Shown here: in pieces, positions 46,387 through 55,724 of the stretch
How the letters are laid out: each line of letters begins with the position of its first letter
Position numbering within the stretch: position 1 is the stretch's first letter
Source of the DNA: Pseudomonas sp. S35
GTDB lineage: Bacteria > Pseudomonadota > Gammaproteobacteria > Pseudomonadales > Pseudomonadaceae
NCBI RefSeq assembly: GCF_009866765.1
Contig: NZ_CP019431.1
Location: forward strand, 1,984,001-2,048,000
DNA: 64,000 bases
Reading direction: 5' to 3'
Made by a program: the position numbers and the translations under genes
Notes under the pieces: generated by a model
Told to the model about the DNA's origin: nothing
Database searches by the model: none
The model's input: only the letters and a program-made list of their open reading frames with translations

Positions 46387-47267
46387 TGAGCGTCCTGATC
46401 AATAAAGACACCAAAGTTATCTGCCAGGGTATTACCGGTTCGCAAGGTAGTTTCCACACCCAGCAAGCCATCGAATACGGCACCAAGATGGTGGGTGGCG
46501 TAACTCCGGGCAAAGGCGGCACCGAGCACCTGGGTCTGCCAGTGTTCAACACTGTGAAAGACGCTGTAGAAAAAACTGGCGCTACCGCCAGCGTTATCTA
46601 CGTTCCAGCTCCTTTCTGCAAAGATTCCATCCTGGAAGCAGCCTTCGGCGGCATCAAGCTGATCGTCTGCATCACTGAAGGCATTCCTACCCTGGACATG
46701 CTGGACGCTAAAGTTAAGTGCGACGAGCTGGGTGTTACCCTGATCGGCCCTAACTGCCCAGGCGTGATCACCCCAGGCGAATGCAAGATCGGCATCATGC
46801 CAGGTCACATTCACTTGCCAGGTAAAGTCGGTATCGTTTCCCGTTCCGGCACCCTGACCTACGAAGCTGTGAAGCAGACCACTGACGCCGGTTTCGGTCA
46901 GTCGACTTGCGTCGGCATTGGCGGTGACCCGATCCCAGGTTCGAACTTCATCGACATCCTGAAACTGTTCCAGGAAGACCCGAAGACCGAAGCAATCGTG
47001 ATGATCGGTGAGATCGGCGGTTCGGCTGAAGAAGAAGCGGCTGCCTACATCAAGGCACACGTGACCAAGCCGGTTGTTTCCTACATCGCTGGTGTGACTG
47101 CCCCTGCGGGCAAGCGCATGGGCCATGCTGGCGCAATCATCTCTGGCGGCAAGGGCACTGCAGACGAGAAGTTTGCTGCCCTGGAAGACGCAGGCGTTAA
47201 AACCGTGCGTTCGCTGGCAGACATCGGCAAGGCTTTGTCCGAGCTGACCGGTTGGGCTGTCAAATAA
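46386..47267 (+). CDS. sucD: Succinyl-CoA synthetase alpha subunit
   Basis: 293 residues. CoA-binding N-terminal domain ([22 protein letters not shown]) and the phosphorylated active-site histidine in [18 protein letters not shown]. The ATG overlaps the sucC stop (TAATG). Last gene of the sdh-suc cluster; a hairpin terminator follows at 47298. Confidence 0.97.
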   Translation: MSVLINKDTKVICQGITGSQGSFHTQQAIEYGTKMVGGVTPGKGGTEHLGLPVFNTVKDAVEKTGATASVIYVPAPFCKDSILEAAFGGIKLIVCITEGIPTLDMLDAKVKCDELGVTLIGPNCPGVITPGECKIGIMPGHIHLPGKVGIVSRSGTLTYEAVKQTTDAGFGQSTCVGIGGDPIPGSNFIDILKLFQEDPKTEAIVMIGEIGGSAEEEAAAYIKAHVTKPVVSYIAGVTAPAGKRMGHAGAIISGGKGTADEKFAALEDAGVKTVRSLADIGKALSELTGWAVK

Positions 47268-47297
47268 GCCTCGCGCTTAGCTGACGCTTCACCAGGC

Positions 47298-47322
47298 AAA
47301 GGCCACCTTCGGGTGGCCTTTG
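47298..47322 (+). terminator. Terminator after sucD
   Basis: AAAGGCCACC / GGTGGCCTTT stem with a TTCG tetraloop, 30 bp after sucD; the downstream T-run is short. Confidence 0.85.
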
Positions 47323-47351
47323 TGCATTCTGCAGGTTGTTGAAGATTCAAA

Positions 47352-47441
47352 TGTGGGAGGGGGCTTGCCCCCGATAGCGGTATGGCAGTCACTTGATGTA
47401 TTGACTGAACCACTGCCATCGGGGGCAAGCTACCTTCCTCA
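47352..47441. repeat. REP inverted doublet downstream of sucD
   Basis: GTGGGAGGGGGCTTGCCCCCGATAG and the opposing ATCGGGGGCAAGCTACCTTCC, with GCGGTATGGCAGT / ACTGCCAT inner symmetry. The right arm is degraded (TACCTTCCTC for CCCCTCCCAC). Confidence 0.8.
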
Positions 47442-47685
47442 TTTGAGCGTATTGCCAAAATAAAGTACGAAAACGCGACATTGAGATGTCGCTTATCGGA
47501 CAGATCGCCCCGCAACAGTGCGTTTGTGGGCTTAATTCTGTACCCTAGCCGCCTCTTTATGCGTGTGCCTCCCAAAAGGAAGCCCCGCGCTAGACCGGTC
47601 AGCCCCGATCAGGGCCGGCAGTATTTCCCTCATCCACAGGGAATCCCTCTCTAAATTCCGATTCAGTAGTGTGGTATTTCCCGAA

Positions 47686-48999
47686 ATGAAAGTGTTGAAA
47701 AGCCAGGACATCCTGGCGTTGGGCTTTATGACCTTCGCCCTGTTCGTGGGCGCCGGTAACATCATCTTCCCGCCTATCGTTGGCTTGCAGTCCGGACCTC
47801 ACGTCTGGATGGCAGCGCTGGGCTTCTTGATCACCGCGGTCGGTTTGCCGGTGGTCACTGTGATCGCCCTGGCCAAGGTCGGCGGCGGTATGGACGCGTT
47901 GAGCAGCCCGATCGGCAAGATCGCCGGTGGCCTGCTCGCTGCGGCGGCGTATCTGGCGGTAGGGCCGCTGTTTGCCACCCCACGTACTGCGACCGTGTCC
48001 TTTGAAGTGGGCCTGGCGCCGCTGACCGGCGAAAGCCCGCTGGCGCTGTTCCTCTACAGCTCGGTGTACTTCCTGGTGGTGTTCTTTGTGTCCCTTTACC
48101 CAGGGCGTCTGCTGGACACTGTGGGTCGCTTCCTTGCACCGCTGAAGATCATCGCGCTGGCCATCCTCGGCATCGCCGCGTTTGCGTTGCCGGCCGGTGA
48201 AGTGGGTGTCGCCACCCCGGAATACGTCGCCGCACCGTTCTCCCAAGGTTTTATCAATGGTTACCTGACCATGGATACCCTGGGCGCGCTGGTATTTGGC
48301 ATCGTGATCGTCAACGCCATCCGCTCCCGTGGCGTCGAGTCGCCGAAGCTGATCACGCGCTACGCGATCATTGCCGGCCTGATTGCCGGCGTGGGCCTTG
48401 CGCTGGTGTACGTCAGCTTGTTCCGCCTGGGTGCGGGCAGTCACGAAGTGGCGGCCGGTGCAGCCAATGGCGCTGCCGTATTGCATGCTTACGTGCAACA
48501 CACCTTCGGTTCGTTGGGCAGTGGTTTCCTGGCGGTGCTGATCTCGCTGGCGTGCCTGGTGACTGCAGTGGGCCTCACCTGTGCCTGCGCCGAGTACTTC
48601 AGCAAAATCCTGCCTCTGTCCTACAAGACCCTGGTCGTGATCCTGGCGCTGTTCTCGCTGTTCGTGTCCAACCTGGGCCTGACCAAGCTGATTGCCTTCT
48701 CGATCCCGGTGCTGACTGCGATCTACCCGCCGTGCATCGTGCTGGTAGCGTTGAGCTTCTGCAAAGACTTCTGGCAGGAGCAGGGCCGTATCGTTGGCCC
48801 GGTGATGCTGGTGTCGTTCATCTTTGGTTGCATCGACGCACTCAAGGGCGCGGGCCTGGCGGGCTGGATGCCTTCACCGTTGGCCAACTTGCCATTGAGC
48901 GAACAAGGCCTGGCCTGGCTGGTGCCGTCGGTGATGGTGCTGGTGGTAGCGGTAGTCGTTGACCGTGTGCTCGGCAAGCGTAGCGAAGCGATCGCTTAA
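47686..48999 (+). CDS. brnQ: Branched-chain amino acid transport carrier BrnQ
   Basis: 437 residues from ATG at 47686 ([20 protein letters not shown]), with about 12 membrane helices. LIVCS family signatures are [34 protein letters not shown] and [16 protein letters not shown]. It imports Leu, Ile and Val with Na+ or H+. The ribosome site in front of this ATG is weak; a longer reading begins at 47563 but its extra 41 residues are not family-like. The 244 bp before the start contain no other gene and presumably the promoter. Confidence 0.93.
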   Translation: MKVLKSQDILALGFMTFALFVGAGNIIFPPIVGLQSGPHVWMAALGFLITAVGLPVVTVIALAKVGGGMDALSSPIGKIAGGLLAAAAYLAVGPLFATPRTATVSFEVGLAPLTGESPLALFLYSSVYFLVVFFVSLYPGRLLDTVGRFLAPLKIIALAILGIAAFALPAGEVGVATPEYVAAPFSQGFINGYLTMDTLGALVFGIVIVNAIRSRGVESPKLITRYAIIAGLIAGVGLALVYVSLFRLGAGSHEVAAGAANGAAVLHAYVQHTFGSLGSGFLAVLISLACLVTAVGLTCACAEYFSKILPLSYKTLVVILALFSLFVSNLGLTKLIAFSIPVLTAIYPPCIVLVALSFCKDFWQEQGRIVGPVMLVSFIFGCIDALKGAGLAGWMPSPLANLPLSEQGLAWLVPSVMVLVVAVVVDRVLGKRSEAIA

Positions 49000-49022
49000 G
49001 CGACGTATCACAGGCTCTACTG

Positions 49023-49057
49023 AAATGCCCCGTATCATTCGATATGGGGCATTTTTT
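49023..49057 (+). terminator. Terminator after brnQ
   Basis: AAATGCCCC(G)TATC / GATATGGGGCATTT stem followed by six T's, 24 bp after the stop. Confidence 0.93.
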
Positions 49058-49098
49058 ATGCTTATAAGGCGACACCTTCTAAAGTTGCAATTGGATCA

Positions 49099-49143
49099 GT
49101 GTGGGAGGCAGCAAGTCGAACCGTCGCATCGCCCCTCCCACAG
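49099..49143. repeat. Variant REP hairpin
   Basis: GTGTGGGAGG and CCCCTCCCACAG arms around a diverged centre, 44 bp before the DUF599 start. Confidence 0.6.
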
Positions 49144-49186
49144 TTGGACCGTATTCCGCCATCCTTTACCCTGTACTAGGACCCGC

Positions 49187-49924
49187 ATGTCGTTCGTCGA
49201 AGCCAATCAAGTCCACCTGCTTGCCGCCCTCTGGTTCGTGTTGTGCTGGGGCGGCTACACCCGTTATGCCACCTGGAAGGCCCGTGACACCGCGTGCCTG
49301 GCGAGTGTGTTGCATCTGTATCGTGAAGATTGGATGCGGCGCATGCTGCTACGCGACAACCGTATCGCCGACGCCAGCGTGATCGGCAACCTGGAGCGTA
49401 ACGCCTCGTTCTTCGCCTCCAGCACACTGATCATCCTCGCCGGTATTCTCACCGTGCTGGGGGCTTCCGAACGGGCCGTGTCGTTGCTGGCGGACATCCC
49501 TATGGTGCAGCAGGCATCCCAGGGCATGTCGGAGATCAAGTTGTTGTGCCTGGCGTTGGTGTTCGTCTATGCCTTCTTCACGTTCAGTTGGTGCATGCGC
49601 CAATACAACTTTGCGGCAGTGCTGGTGGGGTCGGCGCCGATGATCGGTGAGCGGCATGTGTCAGAGCAGGAGCGTAAGGCCTTTGCGTTGCGGGCGGCAC
49701 GAGTGATTTCCATGGCGGCTAACCAATTCAACTTTGGGTTGCGCGCTTATTACTTCGGCATGACCATGCTGGCATGGTTTGTCAGCCCCTGGCTGTTCAT
49801 GTTGATGAGCAGTGGGGTGGTACTCGTACTGTATCGTCGAGAGTTTCATTCCGACGTATTGCAAGTGATGGTGTATACGCAGACAGATACGCCGCTGCCG
49901 GAGCCGGTTAAAGAGCTGCCTTAG
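49187..49924 (+). CDS. DUF599 family membrane protein
   Basis: 245 residues from ATG at 49187 (MSFVEANQVHLLAALWF). Four membrane helices and the DUF599 features REDWMRRMLLRDNRIADASVIGNLERNASFFASS and FSWCMRQYNFAAVLVGSAP. No activity is known for the family. It is a single gene bounded by terminators. Confidence 0.85.
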   Translation: MSFVEANQVHLLAALWFVLCWGGYTRYATWKARDTACLASVLHLYREDWMRRMLLRDNRIADASVIGNLERNASFFASSTLIILAGILTVLGASERAVSLLADIPMVQQASQGMSEIKLLCLALVFVYAFFTFSWCMRQYNFAAVLVGSAPMIGERHVSEQERKAFALRAARVISMAANQFNFGLRAYYFGMTMLAWFVSPWLFMLMSSGVVLVLYRREFHSDVLQVMVYTQTDTPLPEPVKELP

Positions 49925-49954
49925 TTAGCGCGGCGATTAAAAGCAGCAGACAAA

Positions 49955-49987
49955 GAAAAGCCCGCTATCTAAGCGGGCTTTCTTTTT
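49955..49987. terminator. Bidirectional terminator between convergent genes
   Basis: GAAAAGCCCGCT / AGCGGGCTTTC stem with A-run on the left and T-run on the right, serving the DUF599 gene (plus) and the small lipoprotein gene (minus). Confidence 0.92.
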
Positions 49988-50014
49988 GCAGCGACGCTAT
50001 TTCAAACCGCGGTA

Positions 50015-50266
50015 TCAAGAACCGGTGGTTGGAGTAGCAGGTGCTGCCTCTTTTGCGGCGGCTTCGTTCGATTCAGCCTGAGCTTTGGCAGCATCGGCGT
50101 TTTCTTTCGCAGCGTCGTTCACTTTATCCTGAGCCTTCGCCATATCTTTCTGAGCTTGCTCAGAGTGCGCGGCGGCGTCTTGGGCTTTGTCTTCGGATTT
50201 TTTGTCGCAGGCAGCGAGACCGAGGGCAGCGGCGAGCATCATGGAAATAGCTAAAGTCTTGCGCAT
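50015..50266 (-). CDS. Small Ala-rich coiled lipoprotein
   Basis: 83 residues. Lipobox LAAC at the end of the signal peptide (C20), then DKKSEDKAQDAAAHSEQAQ and a charged, Ala-rich helix with AK/AQ repeats likely to form a coiled coil, ending APATPTTGS. Asp after the lipidated Cys would favour inner-membrane retention by the E. coli +2 rule; Pseudomonas sorting rules differ. AGGAG stands 9 bases upstream. Unknown function, perhaps an envelope spacer or stress lipoprotein. Confidence 0.8.
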   Translation of the reverse strand: MRKTLAISMMLAAALGLAACDKKSEDKAQDAAAHSEQAQKDMAKAQDKVNDAAKENADAAKAQAESNEAAAKEAAPATPTTGS

Positions 50267-50424
50267 GGGGTGTTTCTCCTTATTGAAGATATCTACTGGC
50301 CTTTCGAGCGTGGCGGCTCAGCATTAGTTCCTTTTATTACGCAGATATATAAACAGCACGCGCCAAGGAACTTTAACCCGCACGGACTACTCCGCCGATC
50401 CATACAAATAAGAGTCTTTATCGA

Positions 50425-50901
50425 ATGACCGAAAACCCCCTGTTAGAGCGTGCGACGCGCTTTGTATCGGCCCTGCGCCATTGCCAGGTACTCGGAATTA
50501 GTGTTCACGAGGCAAGCGAGGAGGGCATGACCCTGATGTTGCCATATGCCTTGGCAATTGTCGGTGACCCCCACACCGGCGTGATCCACGGCGGTGCGTT
50601 AACGTCGCTGATGGATACCGCCTGTGGGATGGCCACCTTGTGCGTGTTACCCGAATTCGAGGTGTGCCCGACCCTGGACCTGCGTATCGACTACATGCAT
50701 CCCGCCGAACCCCACAAGCCGGTGTACGGTTTCGCCCAATGCTATCGGGTGACCAGTGATGTGATCTTTACCCGTGGCGTCGCCTACCAGGATGACCCGC
50801 AGCAGCCCATTGCCCATGTTGTCGGCACGTTCATACGCATGGGCAAGCGCCTGAAGGGGGCCCAAGGCCTGGGCAGTGCAATCAAGGGGGAGCGGGCATG
50901 A
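50425..50901 (+). CDS. PaaI-type hotdog thioesterase, first of a pair
   Basis: 158 residues with the hotdog signature GVIHGGALTSLMDTACGMA (about residues 52-70), where the Asp is the catalytic acid, and LDLRIDYMHPA. PaaI relatives hydrolyse aryl- or acyl-CoA esters in the cytoplasm. It overlaps the next thioesterase by 4 bp (ATGA at 50898-50901). The substrate is unknown. Confidence 0.88.
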   Translation: MTENPLLERATRFVSALRHCQVLGISVHEASEEGMTLMLPYALAIVGDPHTGVIHGGALTSLMDTACGMATLCVLPEFEVCPTLDLRIDYMHPAEPHKPVYGFAQCYRVTSDVIFTRGVAYQDDPQQPIAHVVGTFIRMGKRLKGAQGLGSAIKGERA

Positions 50902-51350
50902 CGCATCGGTTCAAGACCCGTCTGGAGCAGGCCCATGAGCGTGGTAACTACGAGGCCCTGCTCGACTTGATCCCCTACGCCAAGCTGATTGGCATCGAAT
51001 GCACTCGCCTGGGCGACGAGTTGCTGTTTCGGCTGCCCGCCAACAAGGACAACATTGGTAACCCCATATTGCCGGCGCTGCACGGCGGGGTAATTGCGGG
51101 CTTCATGGAGGTGTCGGCAGCGTTGCACCTGCTGGTGTTTACGGGTGCGCCGGGCCTGCCGAAAATCATCGATTTCTCTCTGGATTACCTGCGTGCCGGC
51201 CAGTTTCGCGACACCTACGCCACCTGCCAGGTGTGGCGCCAAGGCCGACGGGTGGCAAATGTGGCCATCACCGCCTGGCAAAGCACTGCGGAGCAACCGA
51301 TTGCCACCGCCCGCGCGCATTTCAAGATTGAGGAAACAAACCGCCCTTGA
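50898..51350 (+). CDS. PaaI-type hotdog thioesterase, second of a pair
   Basis: 150 residues: PILPALHGGVIAGFMEVSAAL is the hotdog helix with Glu in the catalytic position and IIDFSLDYLRAGQFRDTYA the following strand. It is a diverged paralogue of the gene before it, and the two may form a heteromer. Its stop codon lies inside the -35 element of the htpG heat-shock promoter. Confidence 0.88.
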   Translation: MTHRFKTRLEQAHERGNYEALLDLIPYAKLIGIECTRLGDELLFRLPANKDNIGNPILPALHGGVIAGFMEVSAALHLLVFTGAPGLPKIIDFSLDYLRAGQFRDTYATCQVWRQGRRVANVAITAWQSTAEQPIATARAHFKIEETNRP

Positions 51351-51373
51351 AATCCTGGTCTTAGCCCCCAACT
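51346..51373 (+). promoter_or_regulatory. Sigma-32-type promoter of htpG
   Basis: CTTGAAA (51346-51352) and CCCCAACT (51366-51373) with a 13-bp spacer match the heat-shock consensus CTTGAAA-N13/14-CCCCATNT well. The -35 includes the TGA stop of the upstream thioesterase. The predicted start is about 60 bp before htpG. Confidence 0.8.
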
Positions 51374-51439
51374 TTGATGACAACCCGCCGCCAACCCTCA
51401 AGGACGCGGCCACTGCCATCCAATTGGAGTTTGATGACC

Positions 51440-53344
51440 ATGAGTGTGGAAACTCAAAAGGAAACCCTGGGCTTCCAGACCGAGGTGAAGCAACTGCTGC
51501 ACCTCATGATCCATTCGCTGTATTCCAACAAGGAAATTTTCCTTCGCGAATTGATCTCGAACGCCTCTGACGCTGTCGACAAATTACGTTTCGAAGCCCT
51601 GTCCAAGCCTGAGTTGCTGGAAGGTGGCGCCGAACTGAAAATCCGTGTGAGCTTCGACAAAGACGCCAAGACCGTCACCCTCGAAGACAACGGTATTGGC
51701 ATGAGCCGTGAGGATGCGATCACCCACCTGGGGACGATCGCCAAATCCGGTACTGCCGATTTCATGAAAAACCTGTCGGGCGACCAGAAGAAAGATTCGC
51801 ACCTGATCGGCCAGTTCGGTGTGGGCTTCTACTCGGCCTTTATCGTGGCTGACAAGGTTGAAGTGTTCAGCCGTCGTGCCGGCCTCGCTGCCGGCGAGGG
51901 CGTGCACTGGTCTTCTAAAGGTGAGGGCGAGTTTGAAATCGCCACCATCGATAAAGCCGACCGTGGCACCCGCATCGTGCTGCATCTTAAAGACGCTGAA
52001 GATGAGTTTGCCGACGGCTACCGCCTGCGCAACATCATCAAGAAGTACTCCGACCACATCGCGCTGCCGATCGAGTTGCCGAAAGAACAGGCCGCCGCCG
52101 AAGGCGAAGAAGCGCCTGCCCAGGAATGGGAAGTGGTCAACCGTGCCAGCGCCCTGTGGACCCGCCCTCGCACTGAAGTGAAGGACGAGGAATACCAGGA
52201 GTTCTACAAGCACATCGCCCACGACTACGAAAACCCGCTGAGCTGGAGCCACAACAAGGTCGAAGGCAAGCTGGAATACAGCTCGCTGCTCTACGTACCG
52301 GCCCGTGCTCCGTTCGACCTGTACCAGCGTGAAGCGCCCAAAGGCCTGAAGCTCTACGTGCAGCGCGTGTTCGTGATGGATCAGGCGGAATCGTTCCTGC
52401 CGCTGTACCTGCGCTTCATCAAAGGCGTGGTTGACTCCAATGACCTGTCGCTGAACGTGTCGCGGGAAATCCTGCAGAAAGACCCGATCATCGACTCCAT
52501 GAAGTCGGCGTTGACCAAGCGTGTCCTCGACATGCTGGAGAAATTGGCGAAGAACGAGCCTGAGCAATACAAAGGCTTCTGGAAAAACTTCGGCCAGGTC
52601 ATGAAAGAAGGCCCGGCGGAAGATTTCGCCAACAAGGAAAAAATCGCCGGTCTGCTGCGTTTTGCCTCCACTCAAGGCGAAGACGGCGAGCAGGTCGTGT
52701 CCCTGGCCGAATACCTGGCACGCGCCAAGGAAGGTCAGGACAAGATCTACTACCTGACCGGCGAAACCTACGCTCAGGTCAAGAACAGCCCGCACCTGGA
52801 AGTCTTCCGCAAGAAAGGCATCGAAGTGCTGCTGCTGACCGACCGAATCGATGAGTGGCTGATGAGCTACCTCAGCGAGTTCGACGGCAAGACTTTCGTC
52901 GACGTGGCCCGTGGCGACCTGGACTTGGGCAACCTGGACTCCGAAGAAGAGAAGAAGGAAGCCGAAGAAGTCGCCAAGGCCAAAGAAGGTCTGGTTGAGC
53001 GGATCAAGACGGCCCTGGGCGATGCGGTCAGCGAAGTGCGGGTTTCCCACCGCCTGACCGACTCCCCGGCGATCCTGGCCATCGGCGAGCAGGACCTGGG
53101 CATGCAGATGCGCCAGATCCTCGAAGCCAGCGGCCAGAAGGTGCCGGATTCCAAGCCGATCTTCGAATTCAACCCGGCTCACCCGCTGATCGAGAAGCTC
53201 GACGGCGAGCAGAGCGAAGAGCGGTTTGGCGACCTGTCGCACATCCTCTTCGACCAAGCGGCCCTGGCCGCTGGCGACAGCCTCAAGGATCCGGCCGCTT
53301 ATGTGCGCCGCCTGAACAAGCTGTTGGTCGAACTGTCGGTTTGA
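51440..53344 (+). CDS. htpG: Chaperone protein HtpG (Hsp90)
   Basis: 634 residues from ATG at 51440 ([20 protein letters not shown]). N-terminal GHKL ATPase domain with [26 protein letters not shown] and [11 protein letters not shown]; middle domain with [36 protein letters not shown]-terminal dimerisation domain. An acidic/lysine-rich segment ([15 protein letters not shown]) precedes the last domain. A cytoplasmic heat-shock chaperone; the sigma-32-type promoter upstream agrees. Confidence 0.97.
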   Translation: MSVETQKETLGFQTEVKQLLHLMIHSLYSNKEIFLRELISNASDAVDKLRFEALSKPELLEGGAELKIRVSFDKDAKTVTLEDNGIGMSREDAITHLGTIAKSGTADFMKNLSGDQKKDSHLIGQFGVGFYSAFIVADKVEVFSRRAGLAAGEGVHWSSKGEGEFEIATIDKADRGTRIVLHLKDAEDEFADGYRLRNIIKKYSDHIALPIELPKEQAAAEGEEAPAQEWEVVNRASALWTRPRTEVKDEEYQEFYKHIAHDYENPLSWSHNKVEGKLEYSSLLYVPARAPFDLYQREAPKGLKLYVQRVFVMDQAESFLPLYLRFIKGVVDSNDLSLNVSREILQKDPIIDSMKSALTKRVLDMLEKLAKNEPEQYKGFWKNFGQVMKEGPAEDFANKEKIAGLLRFASTQGEDGEQVVSLAEYLARAKEGQDKIYYLTGETYAQVKNSPHLEVFRKKGIEVLLLTDRIDEWLMSYLSEFDGKTFVDVARGDLDLGNLDSEEEKKEAEEVAKAKEGLVERIKTALGDAVSEVRVSHRLTDSPAILAIGEQDLGMQMRQILEASGQKVPDSKPIFEFNPAHPLIEKLDGEQSEERFGDLSHILFDQAALAAGDSLKDPAAYVRRLNKLLVELSV

Positions 53345-53355
53345 CCCCGTTGTAG

Positions 53356-53380
53356 AAAAACCCGCTTCGGCGGGTTTTTT
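53356..53380 (+). terminator. Terminator after htpG
   Basis: AAAAACCCGC / GCGGGTTTTTT stem with a TTCG loop, 12 bp after the stop. Confidence 0.93.
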
Positions 53381-53410
53381 CGTTCTACTGCACCTCAACT
53401 GGAGTAAATG

Positions 53411-54139
53411 ATGAGCCAAGTCACTGTGCGTTCCGTGGTCTATCAGATTGATGGCCAGTCTTATGAGAGCCGTCTGGCGTTCGATGCCAGCCACAAGGGC
53501 CCGTTGCCAGGCCTGCTGATGGCGCCGAACTGGATGGGTGTAAGTGCGGGTGCCGAAGAGATCGCCAAGGCCGTTGCCGGCAAAGGCTATGTGGTGCTGA
53601 TCGCTGATCTGTACGGGCAAAGCGTACGCCCGTCGAATGGTGATGAGGCCGGCGCGGCGATGATGCCGTTGAAAAATGATCGTCCGTTGCTGAACAAGCG
53701 CATGCAGGCGGCCTTTGAGCAACTGCAAGGCCAGACGGAAGCGGCGGTGGATACCACCAAGCTGGCGACCTTCGGTTTCTGCTTCGGTGGGTGCTGCTCC
53801 CTGGAGCTGGCCCGTACCGGCGCGCCGTTGAAGGCTGCCGTGTCGTTCCACGGCACCCTCGACACGCCGAACCCGGCGGATGCCAAGAACATCAAGGGCT
53901 CGGTGCTGGTGCTGCATGGCGCATCCGACCCATTGGTGCCGAAAGAACAACTGCCGGCGTTTGAAGATGAGATGAACGCAGCGGGTGTGGATTGGCAATT
54001 GCTGAGCTACGGCGGCGCGGTGCATTCCTTTACCGACCCGCATGCCAATGTGCCGGGCAAGATGATGTACGACGCGAAGACCGCTGCGCGGGCGTTCCAG
54101 TCGATGCATAACTTGTTGGATGAAGTGTTCAAGGGTTAA
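53411..54139 (+). CDS. Dienelactone hydrolase family protein
   Basis: 242 residues from the second of two adjacent ATGs (53408, 53411); the GGAG at 53401 is better spaced for 53411. Alpha/beta hydrolase of the dienelactone hydrolase type: nucleophile Cys in GFCFGGCCSLELA, Asp in LHGASDPLVP, His in GGAVHSFTDP. The family cleaves dienelactone in chloroaromatic pathways, but no such genes are near and most chromosomal members have unknown esterase substrates. Confidence 0.88.
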   Translation: MSQVTVRSVVYQIDGQSYESRLAFDASHKGPLPGLLMAPNWMGVSAGAEEIAKAVAGKGYVVLIADLYGQSVRPSNGDEAGAAMMPLKNDRPLLNKRMQAAFEQLQGQTEAAVDTTKLATFGFCFGGCCSLELARTGAPLKAAVSFHGTLDTPNPADAKNIKGSVLVLHGASDPLVPKEQLPAFEDEMNAAGVDWQLLSYGGAVHSFTDPHANVPGKMMYDAKTAARAFQSMHNLLDEVFKG

Positions 54140-54162
54140 AGCTCCAGCGGCTGTTCTGGCCT

Positions 54163-54237
54163 CATCGGGGGCAAGCCTCCTCCCACATTTTGAACTATGA
54201 ACACATTCAAGGTGGGAGGGGGCTTGCCCCCGATAGC
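54163..54237. repeat. REP inverted pair
   Basis: ATCGGGGGCAAGCCTCCTCCCAC and GTGGGAGGGGGCTTGCCCCCGATAG in opposite orientation about 22 bp apart, between convergent genes; the last base touches the pirin stop codon. Confidence 0.78.
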
Positions 54238-55103
54238 TACCTCACTGGTAACTCAATTCTTTCAGACTCCCCCGGCACCGTCGGCCACTCCCCAGCCGCC
54301 CAGCGCTGCCGCGCCTGTTCAATCCTCAAAGGATCACTCGCCACAAAATTCCAATTGATCCGCCGCGGCCCATCCAAAGGTGCACCGCCGAATACCATCA
54401 GGTGGCAATCGGACTCGGCAAACAGCGTCATCTCCTGCCCGCTCGGCAATACCACCAGGCTATGCACTTGCAGCGCCTCACCGTCCAGTTGCGCTTCACC
54501 CGCCAGCACATACACCGCCCGTTCTTCATGCTCGTCCGGGATCTGCAAGGTGGTGGCCGTCTGCATCTGCACTTCGGCGTAGAACGTGGGTGAAAGCACC
54601 GGCACCGGCGATTTCAGGCAAAACCCACTGCCCGCGATCAGGCGAATCTGCACACCCAGGTTGTCACTCACCGGTAGTTCCGCCGCTGGGTGGTGGCTGT
54701 AATGGCCGGGTCCGGTCTCATGATCCTTGGGCGACGCCAGCCACACTTGCAGCCCATGCAGGCTGAACCCGCTGGCCTTGAGCGCCTCGGGTGTGCGTTC
54801 GACATGGGCGATCGCACTGCCGGCAGTCATCCAGCTGACATCACCGGCCTGCACCACCTGATCGGAGCCCAGGCTGTCCTTATGCTGCAGCGCACCCTCG
54901 AACAGATAGGTGAGGGTGGACAAGCCAATATGTGGATGCTGGCGGATATTCATGCCGCTGCCCGGCGCGTAGCGGGTGTGCAACATATGATCGAAGAACA
55001 CAAAGGGCCCGACGCTGCGGCACTCCCGCGACGGCAAGGGGCGCAGGATCGGTTGGCCTTCGACGTCTTCGGGGCGAGGGCGGATCACGGTGAGGGTGGT
55101 CAT
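54237..55103 (-). CDS. Pirin family protein
   Basis: 288 residues, bicupin. The N-terminal cupin has FVFFDHMLHTRYAPGSGMNIRQHPHIGLSTLTYLFEGALQHKD, with the His/Glu metal ligands of pirins; the C-terminal cupin has the pirin_C motif (VYVLAGEAQLDGEALQVHSLVVLP). Bacterial pirins (YhaK/YhhW) include quercetinases and regulators of pyruvate dehydrogenase; which applies here cannot be decided. It lies upstream of nothing on its strand except the REP pair. Confidence 0.9.
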   Translation of the reverse strand: MTTLTVIRPRPEDVEGQPILRPLPSRECRSVGPFVFFDHMLHTRYAPGSGMNIRQHPHIGLSTLTYLFEGALQHKDSLGSDQVVQAGDVSWMTAGSAIAHVERTPEALKASGFSLHGLQVWLASPKDHETGPGHYSHHPAAELPVSDNLGVQIRLIAGSGFCLKSPVPVLSPTFYAEVQMQTATTLQIPDEHEERAVYVLAGEAQLDGEALQVHSLVVLPSGQEMTLFAESDCHLMVFGGAPLDGPRRINWNFVASDPLRIEQARQRWAAGEWPTVPGESERIELPVR

Positions 55104-55167
55104 GGTGCGTCCCAGTCTGAGCGGGTTAGGTGTGATTGAGCATAACCCGCTCGACGCGAGGTTGCCG

Positions 55168-55584
55168 CTATTGGCTGAAGGCGCCTTCGGACAGCTGGGT
55201 GTCGATGCTGATCTCGGCAGTGGTCATCAGCTTGTGCACTGGGCACTTGTCCGCAACGCGATGCAGTTCATCGCGTTGCGCGTCGGTGAGCACACCCTTG
55301 AGGGTCAATTTGACGTTGAGCTTGTACTTGCCCTTTTGCTCTTCGGCAGCGTCGTGGGTGACTTCCACGGTCACGCCGGTCAGCGGGATGTCTTTCTTTT
55401 GGGCATAGAGCCTGACAGTCAAGGCCTTGCACGACGCCAGTGCGGCATCGAAGTAATCGTGGGGGGAGGGCGCCGAGTCGTCGCCGCCCAGGCTCTTGGG
55501 CAGGTCGGTAAACAGCTCGTGACTATTGATGTTGACACTGTGGCGCAAGTTTTCAGCGTTCAGCGTATTCACGGTAACAGACAT
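55168..55584 (-). CDS. OsmC/Ohr family peroxide-reducing protein
   Basis: 138 residues from ATG at 55584 (MSVTVNTLNAENLRH). Two conserved cysteines, in LASCKALTVRLYAQKK and KCPVHKLM, form the thiol pair of OsmC-type organic hydroperoxide reductases. SPHDYFDAALASC is the usual peroxidatic motif. Closest in type to the YhfA/OsmC-like branch. It stands 64 bp from pirin on the same strand, so the two may be co-transcribed as stress genes. Confidence 0.88.
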   Translation of the reverse strand: MSVTVNTLNAENLRHSVNINSHELFTDLPKSLGGDDSAPSPHDYFDAALASCKALTVRLYAQKKDIPLTGVTVEVTHDAAEEQKGKYKLNVKLTLKGVLTDAQRDELHRVADKCPVHKLMTTAEISIDTQLSEGAFSQ

Positions 55585-55724
55585 GGCAAACCTCACAGGG
55601 TGGCAGGATGAAGGTCATGCAGTTATAGAGCATGCTGGCACTTCAGTGTTCCGCGTTTTTTCCGCGGTGAACCCTGATGCGCGGTGCAAGGTCTACCCGT
55701 ATTGGCCCTTATCGAGGTTGTACC

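Noticed and set aside
51584..54109. An 841-codon open frame on the minus strand across htpG and the dienelactone hydrolase gene
   Set aside because: It is antisense to two well-supported genes, has no family features and arises from GC-rich third positions; both opposite-strand genes have complete catalytic motifs.
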